A stretch of DNA of 43,966 nt. Source: Enterococcus faecalis 13-SD-W-01 (GTDB taxonomy: Bacteria; Bacillota; Bacilli; Lactobacillales; Enterococcaceae). Below the pieces are notes generated by a model that was given only the letters and a program-made list of their open reading frames with translations, did not search any database and had not been told where the DNA came from. Each line of letters begins with the position of its first letter. Position 1 is the first letter of the stretch. The DNA is taken from assembly GCA_000415185.1 (NCBI GenBank), contig KE351687.1, positions 37,635-81,600 on the forward strand, in the 5' to 3' direction. A program made the translations under genes and the position numbers. Positions 23,184 through 30,479 of the stretch are shown here, one piece after another.

Positions 23184-23747
23184 TCAAGATTTGTTTTGTT
23201 GAAAAACTCTTCTTTCACCAAGCGATAAAACGACTGCTGCAACTAATACAACAGCCAGCAGCCGATCAAGATAATCGGTGCCTGCTTGGATCAGAATAAT
23301 ACTCGCTGTTTGATCAAGGCCCAATCCAGATAAAACCTGAACAAGAATACTTGAACCAGAAGAAGTGATCCCGCCAAACAAAAAGACAGTGATCAAAGAA
23401 GCAGCTACTGTTCCAGGAAATGAAATCAGCAGCGCTTGGAGCGGTAAACGAGATTTTTGGATTTTTCCGTTTAAGAGAAAACCAGCACACAAACCAGTAA
23501 TGATTTGAACAGGCGCATAATACAGAGAAAAAAGATCTGCTGTGATCCCGCTAAGCAACGCACTGATTGTTCCAGTCAATGCGCCGAATCCTGGTCCCAG
23601 CAAGGTGGCGGAAAAAATCGTTCCGATACTGTCCAAATAAATCGGCAGCCGCAAAAACAGGGCGATAGCACCGCCAATATAGTTCAAAGCGACGCTGAAA
23701 GCAATGATCGTGATCGTACGTGTCGTGAATTTTTTCATTTTTTTCAT
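23184..23747 (-). CDS. ECF-transporter S component (putative nucleoside or base uptake)
   Basis: A 187-residue integral membrane protein with about six hydrophobic helices. It has features of ECF substrate-binding subunits: N-terminal TITIIAFSVALNYIGGAIA, a LPIYLDSIGTIFSATLLGPGFG-like stretch (about residues 34-55) rich in small residues, and GTISALLSGITADLF. S components dock on a shared EcfAAT energising module encoded elsewhere. The ligand is not readable from sequence. Its start overlaps the stop of the nucleoside hydrolase (ATGA), so nucleosides or bases are the best guess (inference). Confidence 0.75.
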   Translation of the reverse strand: MKKMKKFTTRTITIIAFSVALNYIGGAIALFLRLPIYLDSIGTIFSATLLGPGFGALTGTISALLSGITADLFSLYYAPVQIITGLCAGFLLNGKIQKSRLPLQALLISFPGTVAASLITVFLFGGITSSGSSILVQVLSGLGLDQTASIILIQAGTDYLDRLLAVVLVAAVVLSLGERRVFQQNKS

Positions 23748-24718
23748 CCTAACTGCAGCATTTTTAGATCCCTAGCAACGGCTTCGGGTTGTGCATCTAA
23801 AATGACGGTCAAAAACTTCAGGAAGAATGATGAAACATCGACAGTTGTCAAAATCTTGCTGTTCGCAGGTTTTTGCCAAAAGTCAAAACGATCGACTAAT
23901 GTTTGGCCTAAACTGATTCCGGTAGTTTCTACAGCAGTATAGCTTTCAAACCCGCTGCAAAGCGCTGAATCGATAAAATAAGCCACAGCTAAAGGATCAT
24001 TGATCACACAGCCGAGGATTCGTTCCTGCTGCCAATGGAAATCATAGTAAAAGCGGGTGATTGCTTTCAAATAATTTCCCACCTCATTGTTGGTTTGGCA
24101 GCAATACTCTAAAATCGTAGGCGTAAACACGATTTCTCTGGTCACATCCAGTCCGACCATTTCAATCATCTTTTCTAAATGTTTGAAAACATAAGCCGCG
24201 GCATCTGGATCACACCAATAGTTGTATTCAGCTACTGGCGAACAGTTCCCATGACTTTTATAAGTGCCGCCCATTGTAACGAAGCGGGCCATATGGCGTC
24301 CTAGATGGGGATTTTTTTTCAGCGCTTGTGCGATATTGGTCAAAGGACCTAAAGCAATAACAGAGATATCTGTAGGAACAGAAAAGGTCTCAGCTAAAAA
24401 ATCAGCTGCTGGTTTTTCTTGTGCTTGGTATTCAGAAGTACGGGGGAAATAGGTTTCACCCAATCCATCCATGCCATGGGTATCTTGTGCGCTGATAAAT
24501 GAGCGGACAAGCGGTTTAGAAGCTCCGGCAAAGACCGGAATATCTAAACGTTGACATCTTTCTAGACAGCGAAAGGTATTTTCTACACCTAATTCGACAG
24601 GGACATTTCCGCAGACGACAGTAATACCGAGCACCTCTAATTCCGGCGATTGGACAGCCAGCATCAACGCCAGCGTATCATCGATTCCCGGATCGCAGTC
24701 AATAATTACTTTTCGCAT
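23744..24718 (-). CDS. Inosine-uridine nucleoside N-ribohydrolase family protein
   Basis: Hydrolyses the N-glycosidic bond of nucleosides to free base and ribose. The 324-residue product shows the calcium-binding DCDPGIDD motif at residues 7-14, a VTMGGTY segment (about 147-153), and NYWCDPDAAAYVF (about 166-178). The C-terminal calcium ligand is in INDPLAVAYF, with Asn240-Asp241. The residue before this Asp is often His (HDPLA) in purine/pyrimidine hydrolases; here it is Asn, which may change substrate preference. ATG at 24718 follows AAAGGAGG; a longer frame upstream is rejected. It is first gene of an operon with the ECF S component. Confidence 0.9.
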   Translation of the reverse strand: MRKVIIDCDPGIDDTLALMLAVQSPELEVLGITVVCGNVPVELGVENTFRCLERCQRLDIPVFAGASKPLVRSFISAQDTHGMDGLGETYFPRTSEYQAQEKPAADFLAETFSVPTDISVIALGPLTNIAQALKKNPHLGRHMARFVTMGGTYKSHGNCSPVAEYNYWCDPDAAAYVFKHLEKMIEMVGLDVTREIVFTPTILEYCCQTNNEVGNYLKAITRFYYDFHWQQERILGCVINDPLAVAYFIDSALCSGFESYTAVETTGISLGQTLVDRFDFWQKPANSKILTTVDVSSFFLKFLTVILDAQPEAVARDLKMLQLG

Positions 24719-25013
24719 TATTTCCAACCTCCTTTCTTTGGAATCCAAAAATAGACTGTTTTTCAAATGTTTTATTGATACAGTACTTTTTGGATCTATG
24801 AGAGATACTTAGTTTTTTATCCTGGGAAGTTTACGAACCAGTCCAAGAAATCTTCTTGTTTTAAATGCACAAATCAATCATAACTTAAAGTGAAGAAAAA
24901 GAACACGTTGTCAGAAGAATTTTATTTAAAAGAGTTTTTGCTGAGACATTTCTCCTCCTTTTTGAAATCTTGTTGTATAGTAGAGAAAATACGGGAAACG
25001 AGGAAAGAACCAA

Positions 25014-25538
25014 ATGAAAAAATATGTCATTTTTCTCCGAGGAATCAATACCGGAGGCTTAAAGATCAAAATGGAAGAACTGAAAAAAACGCTTGAACTG
25101 CCTGAATTCAAAACAGTCACGACTGTATTGGCAACGGGAAATGTAATCATCGAAACAAGTTTATCCGCGGATGAAACCTTGGAAAAAGTGCTGGTTTGTT
25201 TGAGTGAACATTGGCAGCGGCCGATTTACGGTTTGATTCGGACACAAGAAGAAGTCGAGAACATCGTCCAGCATGTGGCCGAGATGCCTGAACACAATCA
25301 AATGGTTCTTTTTTCAGATCAATCTTTATATGAAGAATTGAGTGAGCTGTTTGAAGCATCAGAACATGATGAACAAGAAAAGTTGATGTTATTCGAAGGA
25401 AAAGATTTGTTATGGGTGGTTAAAAAGGGAATGACGACAAAAAATTTTGGCAAAATACTTGCTTCGAAAAAATACCAGCAATTTTTAACCTCCAGAAACA
25501 TGCGGACGATAGAAAAAATCCATAAAAAATTGAGCTGA
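25014..25538 (+). CDS. DUF1697-domain protein
   Basis: A 174-residue cytoplasmic protein with the typical DUF1697 beginning YVIFLRGINTGG, then KMEELKKTLE and the VLATGNVIIET segment. A C-terminal stretch KNFGKILASKKYQQFLTSRNMRTIEKI follows at about 142-170. The family is widespread in Firmicutes and has no proven function. GAGGAAAG lies before ATG. It stands alone, divergent from the nucleoside hydrolase operon, with a bidirectional terminator behind it. The 295-bp region upstream holds a 9-bp inverted repeat (ATCCAAAAA / TTTTTGGAT at 24743-24795) near the hydrolase start. Confidence 0.85.
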   Translation: MKKYVIFLRGINTGGLKIKMEELKKTLELPEFKTVTTVLATGNVIIETSLSADETLEKVLVCLSEHWQRPIYGLIRTQEEVENIVQHVAEMPEHNQMVLFSDQSLYEELSELFEASEHDEQEKLMLFEGKDLLWVVKKGMTTKNFGKILASKKYQQFLTSRNMRTIEKIHKKLS

Positions 25539-25552
25539 ATCTACAAGAAAAT

Positions 25553-25607
25553 AAGCGCTCTTCCACATGGCGGAATCTTTCCGCCGCACGGAAGAGCACT
25601 TATTTTT
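25553..25607. terminator. Bidirectional terminator
   Basis: A long hairpin with outer arms AAGCGCTCTTCC / GGAAGAGCACTT and inner arms GGCGGAA / TTCCGCC, followed by ATTTTTG. It separates convergent genes. Confidence 0.88.
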
Positions 25608-25618
25608 GTTTGACTGGA

Positions 25619-26338
25619 TCAATTTGATTTGACATCCAGCAACGAATAGCTTCGGCTGTCAAATCGATTTCGGCTTGTTGAATACTCGATAGGTTTCCCA
25701 TCTTTTAGGTAAACGACTTGCTGGACTTCCAATACAGGATCATTTTCTGCACAATGCAAGTATTTTTGATCATAAACGGTACTTTTGTCCGCAGAGATTG
25801 CACGATATGCTCCAGCAAAAGCAATGTTCAACGATTCGTGCAAGTAAGCATAGATAGAAGAAAGCAGGTGTTCTTTTTTCAATCCAGGAACAAGGTGAAC
25901 GGGCATATATGTATGTTCCAAAATATAAGGTTTGTCATCTAAAATCCGTAAACGATGGATATTATAGACCGGTTGTTCGGCATCGATCATCAAGCGTTCC
26001 TGGATCATCTCATTAGGAAATTCAACAGTGAAGACGATGACGGTGCTTTTTAATGAGCGATGCTGACGTGTCATTTGCTGGCTTAGCCCCTCGTATTCAT
26101 TTGCTGGGGAAGTATCTTTTTGCAAGAAGGGATGATTGAGGATCTTTGTTCCAGCCCCTCTTTGAGAATACACTAGTCCTTCCATGAATAAGATGTTCAC
26201 TGCTTTTTTGATCGTCATACGGCTGACACCGAATTCTTTGACTAATTCTACTTGATTCGGCAGATAACTGTCGGGAGGATATTCTTTTGAACGAATTCTT
26301 TCCCGCAATGTATTTGCGATTTCTTCATATTTTGGCAT
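25619..26338 (-). CDS. GntR-family regulator with UTRA domain (HutC subfamily)
   Basis: A 239-residue regulator: N-terminal winged helix (EEIANTLRERIRSKEY, LPNQVELVKEFGVSRMTIKKAV, SQRGAGTKI within residues 5-70) and a UTRA effector domain (about 90-235). The UTRA domain has NIHRLRILDDKPYILEHTYMP near the middle and IEYSTSRNRFDSRSY at the end. Family members sense phosphorylated sugars and repress PTS and glycosidase genes. ATG at 26338 is set by GGAGGTGG. It is co-oriented with and downstream of the PTS gene but has its own promoter. The PTS/beta-glucosidase pair next to it is the likely target. Confidence 0.9.
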   Translation of the reverse strand: MPKYEEIANTLRERIRSKEYPPDSYLPNQVELVKEFGVSRMTIKKAVNILFMEGLVYSQRGAGTKILNHPFLQKDTSPANEYEGLSQQMTRQHRSLKSTVIVFTVEFPNEMIQERLMIDAEQPVYNIHRLRILDDKPYILEHTYMPVHLVPGLKKEHLLSSIYAYLHESLNIAFAGAYRAISADKSTVYDQKYLHCAENDPVLEVQQVVYLKDGKPIEYSTSRNRFDSRSYSLLDVKSN

Positions 26339-26359
26339 CTGATCCACCTCCATAGATTG

Positions 26360-26388
26360 AGTATAACGAAAGTCGGTACATGCGACAA
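26360..26388 (-). promoter_or_regulatory. Promoter of the gntR-type gene
   Basis: Minus strand: TTGTCG, 17 bases, TATACT, ending 22 bases upstream of the ATG. Confidence 0.55.
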
Positions 26389-26451
26389 GAATAGTCTCGA
26401 TAATTCTGTTTTTTTATTTAAAAAGCGAAAGTATTCTTTGTTTAAAAAGAA

Positions 26452-26494
26452 GAAAAAAACAAATTTACGCAAAAGTTCAACTTTTGCGTAAATT
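26452..26494 (-). terminator. Terminator of the PTS EIIC gene
   Basis: AATTTACGCAAAAGTT and AACTTTTGCGTAAATT are exact 16-base complements around a single C. On the minus strand the stem is followed by TGTTTTTTTC, 14 bases past the PTS stop codon. Confidence 0.85.
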
Positions 26495-26507
26495 AGATGA
26501 TTTATTA

Positions 26508-27788
26508 TTATGAAACAGCTTCTAAATCGACATCAGGCTGTTTATCTAAAACTCTTAAGAACGGATACCAGATCAAGCCGACGATAACAAAGTCGATGAC
26601 TTGCAAGAGACCGCCAAGCCAAGAGTTGGTTGCTAAGACACCGCTTGCAATAATCGGCACAGTCCAAGGAACAGAGACGCCAGTTGGTGCAGGAACAAGT
26701 CCAGCTGCCATAACAAGATAGTTGAATGTTGTTACAACTAAAGGAGCAACTACCCAAGGAATCAAAATCGTTGCATTCAATACAATTGGCAGACCAAAGA
26801 TCGTTGGTTCATTTACATTAAAGATCCCAGGAGCTAGGGCCAAACGACCAACATCACGGTATTGTTTTTTCTTCAAGACAAATGCCATCAAAAGAACAAC
26901 AGCAAGCGTCATCCCAGAACCGCCAAGACCTACAGTGAATGTTTCCATAAATGGTTTTGTGATGATATGAGGCAGTGCATCACCACGTTGGTAAGCTTCA
27001 AGGTTATCAAGCATCAATGTGTTCCAAATCGGGTCCATTACAGAGTTGACGATGATTTGGCCGTGAAGACCGAAGAACCATAAGAATTGAACAAAAAATA
27101 ACGCTAATAATGTCGCAGGCAAACTGCTGCCAAGACCGGTTAATGGACGTTGGATCACTTCATAAACGACATCATGGAGATTGGCATGGAAGACACCAGT
27201 CATGATTGCATTGATGATCAAGAAAACAGTTAATGTTAATACTGCTGGAATCAATGCAGCAAATGATTTTGTCACTGCTGGCGGAACTCCGTCAGGCATT
27301 TTGATCTGCCAGCCGCGTTTTGTGATTCGGCAATAGATTTCTGCAGCAAGGAAAGCAGCGATCATTCCGATGAACATTCCTTTTGCGCCTAAACGATCAA
27401 GTGAAAGCACGCCGCTGACTTCTTCACCGCCGACAGTTGTCATGACAAATGGTGTAAGAATCAAGAAACTAGCAAAGGAAACAGCGCCTCCGAAAATACC
27501 TTCAACATCATAAGATTTTGACAAATAATAGCCGATACCAAATGTAACAAAGACGGACATGATACTCATTGTTGCATTTTGCCCATTTCCAAATAACTCA
27601 GTTAGTGTTCCTTTGGTCGCATCGTTGAAAAATGGCAAGTTATTGATAACCACCACGATCGAACCGAACATCGTTAAAGGGAAAGAAAGCATGAAGGCAT
27701 CTCTTAACACGGTGAGATAGCGGTTTTGCCCAAGCAAGTTTGCGAGGGGCATGATTTTTTCTGACAGTTTATCCATAAATCCGTTCAT
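26508..27788 (-). CDS. PTS cellobiose-type permease, EIIC component
   Basis: A 426-residue polytopic membrane protein of the lactose/cellobiose (Lac) EIIC family. It carries the family segments FGLHGQIIVNSVMDPIWN (substrate-loop region), PHIITKPF, LGGSGMTLAVV and the conserved NVNEPTIFGLPIVLN motif with its NEP/IFGLP core. It moves a beta-glucoside while it is phosphorylated by an EIIB. No EIIA or EIIB gene is adjacent, so these must come from elsewhere. ATG at 27788 follows GAGGTGA; a GTG nine bases upstream is less likely. It is divergent from the 6-phospho-beta-glucosidase, with shared cre-type control. Confidence 0.92.
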   Translation of the reverse strand: MNGFMDKLSEKIMPLANLLGQNRYLTVLRDAFMLSFPLTMFGSIVVVINNLPFFNDATKGTLTELFGNGQNATMSIMSVFVTFGIGYYLSKSYDVEGIFGGAVSFASFLILTPFVMTTVGGEEVSGVLSLDRLGAKGMFIGMIAAFLAAEIYCRITKRGWQIKMPDGVPPAVTKSFAALIPAVLTLTVFLIINAIMTGVFHANLHDVVYEVIQRPLTGLGSSLPATLLALFFVQFLWFFGLHGQIIVNSVMDPIWNTLMLDNLEAYQRGDALPHIITKPFMETFTVGLGGSGMTLAVVLLMAFVLKKKQYRDVGRLALAPGIFNVNEPTIFGLPIVLNATILIPWVVAPLVVTTFNYLVMAAGLVPAPTGVSVPWTVPIIASGVLATNSWLGGLLQVIDFVIVGLIWYPFLRVLDKQPDVDLEAVS

Positions 27789-27809
27789 TATATTCACCTC
27801 AAATTTATT

Positions 27810-27862
27810 TGTAATCGATTACATGAAAAATATATCATGGTATTTTTTAAATGTCTAGTCAT
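27810..27862 (-). promoter_or_regulatory. PTS promoter with cre site and candidate GntR operator
   Basis: On the minus strand TAGACA (27857-27852), 17 bases and TATATT (27834-27829) form the promoter. TGTAATCGATTACA (27810-27823) matches the CcpA cre consensus and covers the predicted transcription start, so it should repress when glucose is present. ATGTCTAGTCAT (27851-27862), nearly palindromic around CTAG, overlaps the -35 box and resembles operators of UTRA-type GntR regulators. Confidence 0.65.
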
Positions 27863-27877
27863 TTTCTGATAAAAGTG

Positions 27878-27916
27878 TTGATTTATTTTTTTGAGTTGGT
27901 TATGATAACGGTATCA
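27878..27916 (+). promoter_or_regulatory. Beta-glucosidase promoter with overlapping cre-like box
   Basis: TTGATT (27878-27883), 17 bases, TATGAT (27901-27906). TGATAACGGTATCA (27903-27916), flanked by A on both sides, fits the looser cre consensus WTGNNARCGNWWWCAW and overlaps the -10 box and start point. It predicts catabolite repression of the enzyme gene as well. Confidence 0.6.
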
Positions 27917-27939
27917 AATGAAAAAGCGAGGAATAGAAA

Positions 27940-29337
27940 ATGACAGTATATAACTTTCCAAAAGGTTTTTGGTGGGGCTCTGCAGCTAGCGGACCACAAA
28001 CAGAAGGCAGAATTTTAGGAGATGGCAAAGGGGAGAGTATCTGGGACTATTGGTATGAAAAAGAACCAGAGAAATTTTTTGATCAAGTTGGTCCTGAAAA
28101 TACATCCCAAGTTTATACAAAATATCGCGAAGACGTTCAATTAATGAAACAAACAGGTCATAATACCTTTCGGACATCTATCCAATGGAGCCGTTTGTTC
28201 CCAAATGGCACTGGAGAAGTCAACCAAACAGCAGTATCTTTTTATCATGATTACTTTACAGAACTTTTAGAAAACGGCATTGAGCCATTCGTCAATCTTT
28301 ATCATTTCGATATGCCGATGGCGCTGCAGGAAAAAGGCGGCTGGCTCAATCGAGAAACAGTAGATGCGTATGCAGAATATGCAAAAACTTGTTTTGAATT
28401 ATTTGGCGGAATCGTCAAAAAATGGTTCACCCATAATGAACCAATCGTACCTGTAGAAGCAGGTTATCTGTATCAATTCCATTATCCAAACCATGTGAAT
28501 CTTAAAGAAGCAGTCCAAGTCGGCTTCCATGAAACATTAGCAAGTGCTAAAGCAATCAAAATCTATCACGAAATGGCACAAGATGGAGAAATCGGGATCA
28601 TCTTGAACTTGACGCCAAGTTATCCAAGAGATGAAAATAATCCAGCTGATGTGAAAGCAGCAGCGATTGCGGATGCGTTTTTCAACCGCTCATTTTTAGA
28701 TCCAGCAGTCAAAGGAACATTCCCAGAAGAATTGATCGAGATCGTTAAAGAATTAGACATGGTCCCTGAATTCAAGGAAGGCGACCTTGAACTAATCAAA
28801 GAAAATACAGTGGATCTTTTGGGAATCAACTACTACCAGCCTCGAAGAATCAAAGCAAAAGAAACACCTGTCGATCACAAAAACGGCCCAATGCCAGATG
28901 ATTATTTTGATAATTACGACATGCCAGGCAAAAAAATGAATCCTTACCGCGGATGGGAAATCTATGAAAAAGGAATCTATGATATTTTAACGAATACCCG
29001 AGAAAATTATGGCAATATCAAATGTTACATCTCTGAAAATGGAATGGGTGTTGAAGGGGAAGAACGCTTCATTAATCAAGAAGGCGTGATCGAAGACGAT
29101 TACCGCATCGAATTCGTACAAGATCATTTGAAATATGTGCATCAGGCGATTGAAGAAGGAACAAATTGTGTGGGTTATCATATGTGGACATGTATGGATA
29201 ACTGGTCTTGGACAAATGCATACAAAAACCGTTATGGCTTCATCGCTGTCGATTTAGACCAAGACGGCAAACGAACAATCAAGAAATCTGGTCATTGGTT
29301 CAAACAAGTATCTGAAAAAAATGGTTTTGAAGCATAA
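27940..29337 (+). CDS. 6-phospho-beta-glucosidase, glycoside hydrolase family 1
   Basis: Cleaves phosphorylated beta-glucosides such as cellobiose-6-phosphate after PTS uptake. The 465-residue product starts with the GH1 pattern FPKGFWWGSAASGPQTEG. The acid/base Glu167 is in THNEP and the nucleophile Glu366 in YISENGMG. The C-terminal end has the MWTCMDNWSWTNAYKNRYG aglycone/glucose-binding segment followed by FIAVDLDQDG. The length is normal. AGCGAGGAAT precedes ATG. It is divergent from the EIIC gene with a 151-bp control region. The substrate could also be a plant aryl-beta-glucoside such as arbutin or salicin. Confidence 0.93.
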   Translation: MTVYNFPKGFWWGSAASGPQTEGRILGDGKGESIWDYWYEKEPEKFFDQVGPENTSQVYTKYREDVQLMKQTGHNTFRTSIQWSRLFPNGTGEVNQTAVSFYHDYFTELLENGIEPFVNLYHFDMPMALQEKGGWLNRETVDAYAEYAKTCFELFGGIVKKWFTHNEPIVPVEAGYLYQFHYPNHVNLKEAVQVGFHETLASAKAIKIYHEMAQDGEIGIILNLTPSYPRDENNPADVKAAAIADAFFNRSFLDPAVKGTFPEELIEIVKELDMVPEFKEGDLELIKENTVDLLGINYYQPRRIKAKETPVDHKNGPMPDDYFDNYDMPGKKMNPYRGWEIYEKGIYDILTNTRENYGNIKCYISENGMGVEGEERFINQEGVIEDDYRIEFVQDHLKYVHQAIEEGTNCVGYHMWTCMDNWSWTNAYKNRYGFIAVDLDQDGKRTIKKSGHWFKQVSEKNGFEA

Positions 29338-29351
29338 GGTTTATTGTTGTT

Positions 29352-29374
29352 TGATCAAAAAATATTTTTGATCA
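29352..29374. terminator. Weak hairpin after the beta-glucosidase gene
   Basis: TGATCAAAAA and TTTTTGATCA are exact complements, but only TTGATTT follows, so termination would be inefficient. Confidence 0.4.
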
Positions 29375-29383
29375 TTGATTTAT

Positions 29384-29412
29384 TTGTCCGTTCTCTCAAA
29401 CAGTGCTAAAAT
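29384..29412 (+). promoter_or_regulatory. Promoter of the universal stress protein gene
   Basis: TTGTCC (29384-29389), 17 bases, TAAAAT (29407-29412), 22 bases before the start codon. Confidence 0.55.
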
Positions 29413-29434
29413 AGATATAAAGGAGGCGGTTTCA

Positions 29435-29872
29435 ATGGATTCTTATAACAATATTCTAATCGCGATCGATGGGTCGGAACAAGCAGAAAAAGCTTTTGCA
29501 GAGGCAATCGAGATTGCGAAAAGAAATCACGCGAAGCTTCACATTTTGTATGTAAATGAAATAACAGGGAATTTCTTTGGGGATTTTGCTTTTACAACTG
29601 CGAACCTTCAAGATGAGCTGGATGAAGTAGCGAAAAACCAAATGGATGCGCACCGTAACCTGGCGATTGAGAAAGAAGTAACGGATGTGAAGACCTATAT
29701 CATGTATGGCTATCCGAAAACATTAATCGCAAATTTCAATGAGTCAAAAGAACCAATCGATCTGATCGTTTTAGGATCAACTGGACTGAACGCAGTAGAA
29801 CGCGCAATCGTAGGATCAACGACTGCGTATGTCGTAAACCATGCGTCGTGCAATGTATTAGTTGTCAAATAA
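29435..29872 (+). CDS. Universal stress protein, UspA family
   Basis: A 145-residue cytoplasmic protein with a single Usp domain: NILIAIDGSEQAEKAFAEA at the start, and the ATP-binding signature GSTGLNAVERAIVGSTTAYV near residues 115-134, fitting the G-2x-G-9x-G(S/T) rule. It therefore probably binds ATP. These proteins help survival under starvation, acid and oxidative stress. The start is at 29435, after AAAGGAGG; an upstream in-frame ATG at 29375 lies in the promoter. It is a single-gene unit with a strong bidirectional terminator after it. Confidence 0.93.
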   Translation: MDSYNNILIAIDGSEQAEKAFAEAIEIAKRNHAKLHILYVNEITGNFFGDFAFTTANLQDELDEVAKNQMDAHRNLAIEKEVTDVKTYIMYGYPKTLIANFNESKEPIDLIVLGSTGLNAVERAIVGSTTAYVVNHASCNVLVVK

Positions 29873-29902
29873 GTAAATTTTGCAAAAACAGAATGAAAAG
29901 CA

Positions 29903-29940
29903 AAAAGCTCCGGCAGATGTTTGTCTGCCGGAGCTTTTCT
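29903..29940. terminator. Bidirectional terminator
   Basis: AAAAGCTCCGGCAGA and TCTGCCGGAGCTTTT are exact 15-base complements between convergent genes. Confidence 0.92.
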
Positions 29941-30337
29941 ACATATTCATCCAGTTTGGCTCTAGGATATTTCCATCTAAGTCTTGCACTTCCAAATTAT
30001 ACATTTGTTCTTCAGGAAATCCCATATCGACATGGTAAACATTTCCGCCATTTGCTTCTGCTTTTTCACCAAAGGCTTTGACTTCCTCAACGCTGTTCAT
30101 GCTGAAAGCAATCAAAGCACCGCTTGTTGTTTTTGTATCAGCAATCGTTTTATCACCAATAAACTTGCGATAAAAACCATGATCCAGCAGCATGACCATG
30201 AAATGTTCATCCCACACCATTGCAGTTGCTTCATCTGTTGAGAATTCAGGATTCATCGTAAACCCGAGTTTTTGATAAAATTCTGTGGACTTTGCGACAT
30301 CTTTAACTGGAAAATTTACAAATACCATTGTTGACAT
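29939..30337 (-). CDS. VOC-family (glyoxalase/bleomycin-resistance-like) protein
   Basis: A 132-residue vicinal-oxygen-chelate protein: FVNFPVKDVAKSTEFYQKLGF at the N-terminus, and EVQDLDGNILEPNWMNM at the C-terminus, whose Glu corresponds to a metal ligand. The central His of many VOC enzymes is not obvious, so metal-dependent catalysis is uncertain. Relatives of this type are often called extradiol dioxygenase-like or glyoxalase-like lactoyl enzymes without proof of substrate. AGGAGGGAG precedes ATG. It is a single gene upstream of which only a short AT-rich spacer separates it from cls. Confidence 0.85.
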   Translation of the reverse strand: MSTMVFVNFPVKDVAKSTEFYQKLGFTMNPEFSTDEATAMVWDEHFMVMLLDHGFYRKFIGDKTIADTKTTSGALIAFSMNSVEEVKAFGEKAEANGGNVYHVDMGFPEEQMYNLEVQDLDGNILEPNWMNM

Positions 30338-30479
30338 TTTTTCTCCCTCCTATTTGAATATTAAAGAAATACACTGGGCATCTCTTTGAAAACGCTATCT
30401 TGTATTCTATATCCAAGATAAACTGATACCGTTTTTTCGTCTAATAAGAGGAACTTTTCCACTAGAGCTTAATGAATAA

